NCBI GenBank assembly: GCA_032117095.1
Contig: JAULZZ010000093.1
Coordinates: 1 to 12,302, forward strand
DNA: 12,302 bases
Direction: 5' to 3'
DNA from: REEB470 sp032117095
GTDB taxonomy: Bacteria; Bacillota; Bacilli; Paenibacillales; YIM-B00363
Position 1 is the first letter of the stretch. The number at the start of each line of letters is the position of its first letter. The notes beneath the pieces are model-generated. The model did not search any database. It saw only the letters and a list, made by a program, of their open reading frames with translations, and was not told where the DNA came from. The translations under genes and the position numbers were made by a program. Of this stretch, positions 7,458 to 12,302 are shown one piece after another.

Positions 7458-7773
7458 CCGATTTATGCGCATCCTTGTCATGTTCGACTTGCCGACACTT
7501 TCTAAAGAGCAACGCCGTGCTGCTGCACGTTTTCGAAAGTTTCTCCTCGACGACGGCTATGACATGTTGCAATTGTCCATTTATAGTCGTATATGTAACG
7601 GCAAAGACGCCGTAGCAAAGCATCTCCAACGGCTAAACAGTAATTTGCCTCGCAAAGGGAAAGTACGCGGTTTGCAAGTGACGGAAAAACAATACGCTGG
7701 AATGTTCGTATTCATCGGGACGAGAACCGTGCATGAAGAAAAGATTGGTGATCGAACCGTCATTGATTTGTAA
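7450..7773 (+). CDS. cas2: Cas2, adaptation complex subunit
   Basis: A small ferredoxin-fold protein that forms the dimer bridging two Cas1 dimers during spacer integration. It is 107 aa, the usual size. It starts MSNRFMRILVMFDLP, with the conserved Asp at residue 13 after the first strand, followed by the RKFLLDDGYDMLQLSIYSR block typical of type II Cas2. The ATG at 7450 overlaps the end of cas1 by 8 bp and has no clear ribosome binding site of its own, suggesting translational coupling. It is the last gene of the operon; a terminator hairpin follows within about 60 bp, then the array. Confidence 0.95.
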   Translation: MSNRFMRILVMFDLPTLSKEQRRAAARFRKFLLDDGYDMLQLSIYSRICNGKDAVAKHLQRLNSNLPRKGKVRGLQVTEKQYAGMFVFIGTRTVHEEKIGDRTVIDL

Positions 7774-7808
7774 AAAAGCATCGAGGATGTGCAAAATGAG
7801 AAGAACAG

Positions 7809-7883
7809 ATTTCATTTTTCAGAAAAACGAAATCCCCGAAACCTAGGCACAATGCGAAGGGATCGGGGTTTTTCGTGGGATGC
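7809..7883. promoter_or_regulatory. Leader-like segment L1 abutting the array
   Basis: This 75-bp AT-rich segment separates cas2 from repeat 1. The repeats beside it are perfect, while the degenerate repeats lie at the far end, so this is probably the leader where new spacers enter. A second copy with six substitutions and one indel lies at 10594-10669, also followed by a repeat start, which supports a specific link between this segment and arrays. The leader would then sit at the 3' end of crRNA transcription, as the repeats read toward cas2. Confidence 0.55.
7827..7876. terminator. Bidirectional terminator between cas2 and the array
   Basis: ACGAAATCCCCGA pairs with TCGGGGTTTTTCGT, with one mismatch, around a 23-nt loop. 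The plus strand ends in TTTTTCG and the minus strand in CGTTTTTC, so it can stop both the cas operon mRNA and crRNA transcripts arriving from the array. Confidence 0.75.
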
Positions 7884-9773
7884 ATTATAGCACAACCAAA
7901 GATGGCAGGGAAATATGACCAATATAACGAGTTTATACATAAAGATTTAGATTATAGCACAACCAAAGATGGCAGGGAAATATGACGAAAGGTTTCACAG
8001 AAAAAAACATGATTGCATTATAGCACAACCAAAGATGGCAGGGAAATATGACTGACGCTCCACGATCCCGCATTATCGTCCCATTATAGCACAACCAAAG
8101 ATGGCAGGGAAATATGACTTGTTTCCAACGAGACAATTGTAGCACTTGATTATAGCACAACCAAAGATGGCAGGGAAATATGACCCGAATACATTGTTCA
8201 CATCGATTGCGATTATTATAGCACAACCAAAGATGGCAGGGAAATATGACCAACGCATAGTACAGTTGTTCCAAGATATAATTATAGCACAACCAAAGAT
8301 GGCAGGGAAATATGACCTAGTGACGGTAACTGAGACAGAGCCGGTTATTATAGCACAACCAAAGATGGCAGGGAAATATGACCCTGTTCGTATAGGTCTG
8401 CACGGTCTCCCTATTATAGCACAACCAAAGATGGCAGGGAAATATGACCTTGCCGCTGCGTGATATCGTCCAGCACTCATTATAGCACAACCAAAGATGG
8501 CAGGGAAATATGACTATGTATTGGCGCAGAAGATCGCCGTAGAGATTATAGCACAACCAAAGATGGCAGGGAAATATGACGTGTGGGCTCGTCGTGGCGT
8601 CCGCGTCGTAATTATAGCACAACCAAAGATGGCAGGGAAATATGACTATACGGCAAAGACGCATACATTGCATGGAATTATAGCACAACCAAAGATGGCA
8701 GGGAAATATGACACAAAAACATCATCAATGCAAATTATGATGATTATAGCACAACCAAAGATGGCAGGGAAATATGACACTATATTCAATATCTTTCGAC
8801 AATTTTTGATTATAGCACAACCAAAGATGGCAGGGAAATATGACCCGTTCCACCAACCCATAGCGTGCGCCCACATTATAGCACAACCAAAGATGGCAGG
8901 GAAATATGACTGCATGCGACTCAAAGACGCAGGGGTTAAAATTATAGCACAACCAAAGATGGCAGGGAAATATGACTCCTGTTTTACGGGAGCACCGATG
9001 AGGATTATTATAGCACAACCAAAGATGGCAGGGAAATATGACTGAGAATGTACAGGTCTTTGCGTTGCTTCAATTATAGCACAACCAAAGATGGCAGGGA
9101 AATATGACATACGACGCCCACGACGCCCACGACGGCACATTATAGCACAACCAAAGATGGCAGGGAAATATGACCCTCGTCTTTATCACCTTTACCTCGT
9201 ATTGATTATAGCACAACCAAAGATGGCAGGGAAATATGACTCTTTATCTCAACAAAGGCACAATTAAAATATTATAGCACAACCAAAGATGGCAGGGAAA
9301 TATGACCGTATCCGTGCAGTATCCCAGTTTTTATACATTATAGCACAACCAAAGATGGCAGGGAAATATGACAATGGTCGTGGTGGTTTCAAGCTAGCAA
9401 AGATTATAGCACAACCAAAGATGGCAGGGAAATATGACACAACTCACCGCAGTTGAAACAGTATCTTCATTATAGCACAACCAAAGATGGCAGGGAAATA
9501 TGACGCAACAGGTTCTAATGCAGAAACACTTTTCATTATAGCACAACCAAAGATGGCAGGGAAATATGACGTATATATCGACTTGGTGTCCGAACGCCAC
9601 ATTATAGCACAACCAAAGATGGCAGGGAAATATGACCTATAAAATTCATGTACCCATTCCCTCTTTATTATAGCACAACCAAAGATGGCAGGGAAATATG
9701 ACTCATAGGCTCGTACAGTGTGCAAGCCTACAAACGAATTCTAGCACAACCAAAGATGGCAGGGAAATATGAC
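7884..9773 (-). promoter_or_regulatory. Repeat-internal crRNA promoters
   Basis: Each perfect repeat ends, in crRNA sense, with TGCTATAAT, a full extended -10 element whose last base is the last base of the repeat. Transcription would start about 6-7 nt into the next 30-nt spacer, giving guides of about 23-24 nt. This is the arrangement known from Neisseria and Campylobacter type II-C systems. The -35 region is weak (TTCCCT). In repeat 29 and the terminal half repeat the box is TAGAAT, so spacers 28 and 29 are probably expressed less. Confidence 0.7.
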
Positions 9774-9808
9774 TCATAGGCTCGTACAGTGTGCAAGCCT
9801 ACAAACGA
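9703..9808. repeat. Duplicated terminal 35-nt spacer with anti-repeat complementarity
   Basis: The 35-mers at 9703-9737 and 9774-9808 are identical and differ in length from all the others. Each holds TCATAG, an 18-nt insert and CCTACAAAC, that is, the reverse complement of the tracrRNA anti-repeat blocks CTATGA and GTTTGTAGG in the correct order. The insert itself can form a short hairpin (CTCGTAC/GTGCAAG, one mismatch and one wobble). This does not look like ordinary phage-derived spacer sequence. Confidence 0.8.
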
Positions 9809-9903
9809 ATTCTAGCACAACCAAAGTTTGTAGGTTACTATGATAAGACTTTATGTCGCCAAGCGCTGTCCTCCTAGTGTACTAGGAGGACATCTTGTTT
9901 TTT
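9809..9903 (+). ncRNA. Second tracrRNA (copy B) fused to the array end
   Basis: The anti-repeat, nexus and terminator are identical to the cas9-proximal tracrRNA. Its anti-repeat directly replaces the terminal repeat of the array. The TTGACA promoter of copy A is absent, and I see no good plus-strand promoter in the 35-mer upstream. Expression would need a cryptic promoter or read-through. If transcribed from upstream, the RNA would fold back on the 35-mer and resemble a single-guide scaffold. It could equally be a silent duplicate. Confidence 0.7.
9867..9903 (+). terminator. Terminator of tracrRNA copy B
   Basis: The same 12-bp stem and T-run as at 3029-3065, unchanged in this copy. Confidence 0.85.
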
Positions 9904-9935
9904 ATGCATGCGTGCAGGTACAATGAACGTGTGTT

Positions 9936-9955
9936 TATCGATTTGCAAAACGATA
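9936..9955. promoter_or_regulatory. Second copy of the 20-bp palindrome
   Basis: This is identical to 3097-3116 and lies inside the duplicated segment. Here it is about 170 bp upstream of the coiled-coil gene rather than next to cas9. Confidence 0.45.
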
Positions 9956-9979
9956 TGTATATGAATGGGGGGAACTCAT

Positions 9980-9999
9980 ATTCTAGCGTAAACCAAAGA
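9980..9999. repeat. Degenerate half repeat after tracrRNA copy B
   Basis: ATTCTAGCGTAAACCAAAGA resembles the anti-repeat/repeat start ATTCTAGCACAACCAAAGA with one inserted base and one or two changes. It lies 9 bp past the end of the duplicated segment and suggests an older repeat or second anti-repeat here. Confidence 0.5.
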
Positions 10000-10006
10000 C
10001 TCAACT

Positions 10007-10035
10007 TTGATTTATTGTGTCTTGCATGATATACT
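10007..10035 (+). promoter_or_regulatory. Promoter of the coiled-coil gene
   Basis: TTGATT (10007-10012), a 17-bp spacer and an extended -10, TGA-TATACT (10027-10035), predict a start near 10042 and an untranslated leader of about 80 nt. The gene is therefore not solely dependent on the duplicated cas9 leader. Confidence 0.65.
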
Positions 10036-10123
10036 TCATTTATTATCAAGCTGTTGTTCAGCAACCAATCGGATTGTTAGCAAAGCTTTTGTAGTTATGA
10101 CACGATGATGATGAAGGGGTTGA

Positions 10124-10534
10124 ATGCTGGTGAACGATCGTCAAATGCTAGAGTTGATACTGACAAAGGTTACAGCGATTGAAACTGATGTCAGTACGCT
10201 CAAATCCGATGTCAACGAGCTTAGATCCGATGTCAACAAGCTTAGATCCGATGTCAACGAGCTTAGATCCGATGTCAACAAGCTTAGATCCGATGTCGAC
10301 AAGCTTAGGACTGATGTCGACAAGCTTAGGACTGATGTCGACAAGCTTAGGACTGATGTCGACAAGCTTGACACTAGGGTTGATGTGATCCTTACTCAGA
10401 CCGCCAAGCTCTCTGAGTACCACAATGAAACGTTGTCGATATTAAATGAAATTCGTGAAGAACATAAATCTATCAAAGAATTGCTGGTAGATCACGAGAT
10501 TGCCATTCGAACGTTAAAGAGAAAACCAGTTTAA
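10124..10534 (+). CDS. Small coiled-coil protein with tandem heptads, function unknown
   Basis: A 136-aa soluble protein with no signal or membrane segment. The N-terminus (MLVNDRQMLELILTKVTAIETD) leads into nine near-identical heptads of the type SDVNELR, SDVNKLR and TDVDKLR (about residues 22-84), with Val and Leu in a and d positions: a long, regular coiled coil likely to oligomerise. The C-terminal part (about 85-136) is helical and charged, with EIREEHKSIKELL and ending in KRKPV. ATG 10124 has AAGGGG only 4 nt upstream; GTG 10130, with about 10 nt spacing, is an alternative start two codons in. The gene sits between tracrRNA copy B and a second leader/terminator copy, the place cas9-cas1-cas2 takes in the main locus. 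No function can be assigned; a CRISPR-related role is a guess from position only. Confidence 0.85.
   Translation: MLVNDRQMLELILTKVTAIETDVSTLKSDVNELRSDVNKLRSDVNELRSDVNKLRSDVDKLRTDVDKLRTDVDKLRTDVDKLDTRVDVILTQTAKLSEYHNETLSILNEIREEHKSIKELLVDHEIAIRTLKRKPV
10187..10375 (+). repeat. 21-bp tandem repeat, nine units, within the coiled-coil gene
   Basis: Units begin GATGTC and continue AACGAGCTTAGATC or GACAAGCTTAGGACT. Units 2 and 4, 3 and 5, and 6, 7 and 8 are identical among themselves, so the tract grew by recent duplication of one or two units. Changes of 21 bp keep the frame and lengthen the coil by one heptad. Confidence 0.95.
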
Positions 10535-10593
10535 CTGATTTTTTTCCGCGTTGAGCAATTCCTTTTAAGGGAAAGCACAGTAATTTTCAACCA

Positions 10594-10669
10594 ATTTCAT
10601 TTTCCAGAAAAACGAAAACCCCGAAACCTAAGCACAATGCAAAGGGATCGGGGTTTTTCGTTGGATGAA
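10594..10669. repeat. Second leader/terminator copy (L2)
   Basis: This 76-bp segment aligns with 7809-7883 with six substitutions and one indel. It keeps the hairpin ACGAAAACCCCGA/TCGGGGTTTTTCGT, here perfect apart from one bulged T. The change that removes the mismatch of the first copy suggests the structure is maintained. It would terminate the coiled-coil mRNA and, like L1, is followed by a repeat start. Confidence 0.85.
10615..10663. terminator. Terminator after the coiled-coil gene
   Basis: This is the hairpin of L2, with a CCCCGA/TCGGGG core extended by A/T pairs and followed by TTTTTCG on the plus strand and CGTTTTTCTGG on the minus strand. Confidence 0.7.
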
Positions 10670-10687
10670 ATTATAGCACAATCTAAG
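10670..10687 (-). repeat. Degenerate CRISPR half repeat beside L2
   Basis: ATTATAGCACAATCTAAG matches the plus-strand start of the array repeat at 16 of 18 bases. The second half of the repeat is not recognisable. It keeps the minus-strand TGCTATAAT extended -10. It is best read as the remnant of a lost array, or of a duplicated leader-repeat junction. Confidence 0.75.
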
Positions 10688-10695
10688 GAAGGATC

Positions 10696-10746
10696 GGTTC
10701 TATGCAAAGAGTCTCAAATACATGCAAGATTTGAGTTCTACGGAAC
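10696..10746. repeat. Nested inverted repeat between the L2 remnant and the toxin gene
   Basis: GGTTC/GAACC outer arms enclose CTCAAAT/ATTTGAG (10713-10719, 10729-10735). It lies downstream of the minus-strand toxin gene and could be its 3' hairpin, but there is no T-run. Otherwise I see nothing in 10688-10763. Confidence 0.3.
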
Positions 10747-10763
10747 CAAAATACCCATTTGTA

Positions 10764-12080
10764 TTACGGTGTACTGCGGGGTAGTTTTTGTTTTGGAATG
10801 ACCTTCGTGTACGCCACGAATGTGCCACTGCTCAATTTTTCGACATGCGTGACTTCTAATGTCGTGTTGCGTTGTAGTAGCACTTCTTTCTCCGATGGAA
10901 TCGACGAAATCGGTTCGAGCACGAGTCCTTCTGTTCCAGCAGGTACGTCGATCACCAACAACACGTCGTGTAATGGAATGCGCATGCCCCGTGCTTGTGT
11001 GAGCTTGTCATTGCTCGTCGTACTCATAAACGCACGATCTTGTATGCGTTTCCCTACGAGATGTGTGATCTCGCCCCTTTTTATTTTTTGTTCCTCTTCT
11101 TTGCCAATCAAGCTATATCCGCCACCACGGTAGAGCACCATGTTTTCGATCGTGCTTTGAGAAAGTGCTTGCGAAATGGCCTGAATCGTTTTTTGATCGT
11201 TTTCCGAGCAGGCAGCTCCCCCGCGCATGCAAAAGTTCATTTTGCTTGCCCCAGCTCCGGTATATTCTATGAGTGCATCATACGCAACTCGATCATTTTT
11301 TCTTAGTTTTTCTAGTACTTTTGTGGAATTTTCTTTTTGGCGGTTGTACGCCTGCTGCGTATGAGCAGGATTCCGCTTTTGGGGTGTGCTGTTCGGATTC
11401 GATCCCCATGATGCAGCAGGCGGTTTCAACTGCTCACAAAATTGTTCTAGCGCACGGATAAATTGTTCGGAACTGTATGGGCGGAGCACACGCACATGTG
11501 CGGTGCATAAGGCATGCGCCGTCTGATTTTGTGTCCAGCGCTTAATATAGTGGAACAGTTGTCCTGCCCAGTAGCCGTCTGTTTTTTGGGCATGAACGGA
11601 TCGCCCGCCCCCAGAAAACGAAAGCGCCCCCTTTATCGTAGGGCTTTTTTCTAGCGATTCGCAGTAGGTTTCAAGTCCTTCCGTCAAAAGCGTAATCAAC
11701 GATCGACAAAGGGGTACAAAAGAGACTTTTTTGCCGCCCCCGTGTTGTTTAATCGTATTCCCTATTTCTTTTAGCTCAGCGGGATGGTTCTTTTCTAAAA
11801 ATTGTACGCATGGATTGTCCGCACCTCGACCACACCGTTTTTTTGCGGTTTGCGCCACCGTATATATCGTCATCGTCACGGGGGCAACGTAGCTCGCAGG
11901 AAGGTTCATCGAACCCGTTATGGGAATGTTTCCCGCGCCCCGTGTTGGGAAGTTTGGTCCTTCCGGCATGGTTTTGATCGGTTGCATGCGTGCTGCGTCG
12001 ATGCTCATCAAACTTGCTGTTGCTACGATGACCGCAAGGAGAAAAGATGAAATTTTTCGTGTTGTGATTTTCATAGACAT
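10764..12080 (-). CDS. Secreted R-S-E class ADP-ribosyltransferase
   Basis: A 438-aa exported protein whose C-terminal half matches the ADP-ribosylating exoenzyme family (C3, VIP2 and SpvB-like), which transfers ADP-ribose from NAD to host proteins such as actin or Rho GTPases. The ATG at 12080 follows AGGAG at about 10 nt. Residues 1-30 are a signal peptide (KITTRKISSFLLAVIVATAS, cleavage near AA30). Residues 31-255 are an unassigned region with several cysteines. The catalytic domain begins around 262 with YDALIEYTGAGASKMN. It has VLYRGG (R318), FMSTTS (S353-T354-T355) and SEKEVLL (E397-x-E399), the arginine, STS-type and ExE motifs needed for NAD binding and transfer. The target is not predictable. 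No translocation partner is seen in the window. A role in bacterial competition or host interaction is inference. Confidence 0.85.
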   Translation of the reverse strand: MSMKITTRKISSFLLAVIVATASLMSIDAARMQPIKTMPEGPNFPTRGAGNIPITGSMNLPASYVAPVTMTIYTVAQTAKKRCGRGADNPCVQFLEKNHPAELKEIGNTIKQHGGGKKVSFVPLCRSLITLLTEGLETYCESLEKSPTIKGALSFSGGGRSVHAQKTDGYWAGQLFHYIKRWTQNQTAHALCTAHVRVLRPYSSEQFIRALEQFCEQLKPPAASWGSNPNSTPQKRNPAHTQQAYNRQKENSTKVLEKLRKNDRVAYDALIEYTGAGASKMNFCMRGGAACSENDQKTIQAISQALSQSTIENMVLYRGGGYSLIGKEEEQKIKRGEITHLVGKRIQDRAFMSTTSNDKLTQARGMRIPLHDVLLVIDVPAGTEGLVLEPISSIPSEKEVLLQRNTTLEVTHVEKLSSGTFVAYTKVIPKQKLPRSTP

Positions 12081-12211
12081 GGTGTGATTTCTCCTATGAT
12101 GTGATGTTTTTCATTTTCATACGGATCGGGATTTCATTACAAAAAAGAACATGAGTTTCTTTTTTTACATGCTATTGTTTTTCGCGTCCTCCCTACTATC
12201 CCCTTGAGTGC

Positions 12212-12302
12212 TTATTCCTCTTCCTCAACCCAACGGAGCTCCGAGGATTTATCAGAAATACAATCGCCGTATCCCCAACCGATATAAGAAGATTTTGATC
12301 TA
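12212..12302 (-). CDS. C-terminal end of an unidentified protein (cut by window edge)
   Basis: The last 29 codons of an open frame run in from the right edge to TAA at 12212, with a residue pattern that looks coding: SSYIGWGYGDC, then DKSSELRWVEEEE and the stop. It is on the same strand as the ADP-ribosyltransferase, about 130 bp upstream of that gene's start. Too little is visible for identification. An acidic partner or immunity protein of the toxin is possible but unsupported. Confidence 0.4.
   Translation of the reverse strand, partial: RSKSSYIGWGYGDCISDKSSELRWVEEEE

Larger units (their letters stand above)
7884..9826 (-). CRISPR. Type II-C CRISPR array, 29 repeats plus a terminal half repeat
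   Basis: Repeats are 36 bp. In crRNA sense (minus strand) they begin GTCATATTTCCC and end TGTGCTATAAT, much like Geobacillus type II-C repeats as I recall them. Starts run from 7884, then 7951, then every 66 bp to 9667, with a last full repeat at 9738-9773. By eye, the first 28 are identical; repeat 29 has one change (fourth plus-strand base A to C), the base found in the tracrRNA anti-repeat. Spacer 1 is 31 bp, spacers 2-27 are 30 bp, and spacers 28 and 29 are identical 35-mers. The array ends in the 5' anti-repeat half of tracrRNA copy B (9809-9826). I saw no spacer with an evident match to genes in this window. Confidence 0.98.
9810..9970 (+). repeat. Direct repeat of the tracrRNA gene and cas9 leader (copy B)
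   Basis: Bases 9810-9970 match 2972-3131 with one inserted T and one C-to-T change, so 160 and 161 bp are about 99% identical. The shared segment runs from the second base of the anti-repeat, through the tracrRNA terminator and the 20-bp palindrome, to the GGGG of the cas9 ribosome binding site. It stops before the cas9 start codon. The tracrRNA promoter is not included. Confidence 0.97.

Noticed and set aside
9109..9138. Spacer 19 with internal near-repeats of CGACGCCCA
   Set aside because: Length and flanks are normal; a low-complexity protospacer explains it.
8073..9140. Several open frames on both strands across the array with repeated MAGKYD or SYFPAIFG motifs
   Set aside because: They are translations of the CRISPR repeats, which contain no stop codon in some frames; the 66-bp period keeps the frame open.
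7884..9702. Self-targeting spacers against genes in this window
   Set aside because: Scanning spacers 1-27 by eye gave no convincing long match to other parts of the window. A proper search was not possible.
9882..10064. Minus-strand 60-aa frame over tracrRNA copy B
   Set aside because: It overlaps the tracrRNA terminator and palindrome and has no ribosome binding site; the same sequence upstream of cas9 does not encode a matching protein.
12138..12170. A/T-rich inverted repeat upstream of the ADP-ribosyltransferase
   Set aside because: It consists mostly of A-run opposite T-run with no GC core, too weak to call a terminator or operator.

Overview
The window (about 12.3 kb) reads as chromosomal DNA of a Bacillota (Firmicutes) bacterium, probably of the Bacillales/Alicyclobacillaceae kind. 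The grounds are the pheS-pheT order with strong AGGAGG-type ribosome binding sites, class sigma-A promoters, and a Cas9 that lines up through most of its length with my memory of the Geobacillus stearothermophilus type II-C enzyme. No species is claimed.

Left flank (1-2888), mostly minus strand: the 5' end of pheT, complete pheS, a tRNA-Gly(CCC) gene with its promoter, a short plus-strand secreted-peptide gene with a strong terminator, and a calcineurin-like phosphoesterase.

Central part (about 2930-9903): a complete type II-C CRISPR-Cas locus. It runs tracrRNA gene (strong promoter, full-length anti-repeat, nexus, terminator), cas9 (GTG start, all catalytic residues present), cas1 (TTG start, overlaps cas9), cas2 (overlaps cas1), a leader-like segment with a two-way terminator, and an array of 29 repeats. 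The repeats read as crRNA on the minus strand, toward cas2. Each carries an extended -10 box (TGCTATAAT) at its 3' end, so each crRNA probably has its own promoter. The tracrRNA would pair with crRNA to load Cas9, and Cas1-Cas2 would add spacers.

The unusual part is the right end of the array. The last two spacers are identical 35-mers, and the last full repeat carries a base typical of the tracrRNA anti-repeat. The array then runs directly into a second, about 99% identical copy (160/161 bp) of the tracrRNA gene plus cas9 5' leader. The 35-mer is itself an interrupted inverted copy of the tracrRNA anti-repeat, so plus-strand RNA across the junction would fold like a natural single-guide RNA. 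The second tracrRNA copy is followed by a small coiled-coil protein gene (heptads encoded by 21-bp tandem DNA repeats), then a diverged second copy of the leader/terminator and a half-repeat remnant. The order tracrRNA - gene - leader - repeat therefore occurs twice, with the coiled-coil gene sitting where cas9-cas1-cas2 would be. The near-identical tracrRNA copies are direct repeats around the whole Cas locus and could excise it by recombination.

Right flank (10764-12302), minus strand: a secreted ADP-ribosyltransferase of the R-S-E class and the C-terminal end of an unidentified acidic protein. Apart from the array, no stretch longer than 300 bases lacks a gene.
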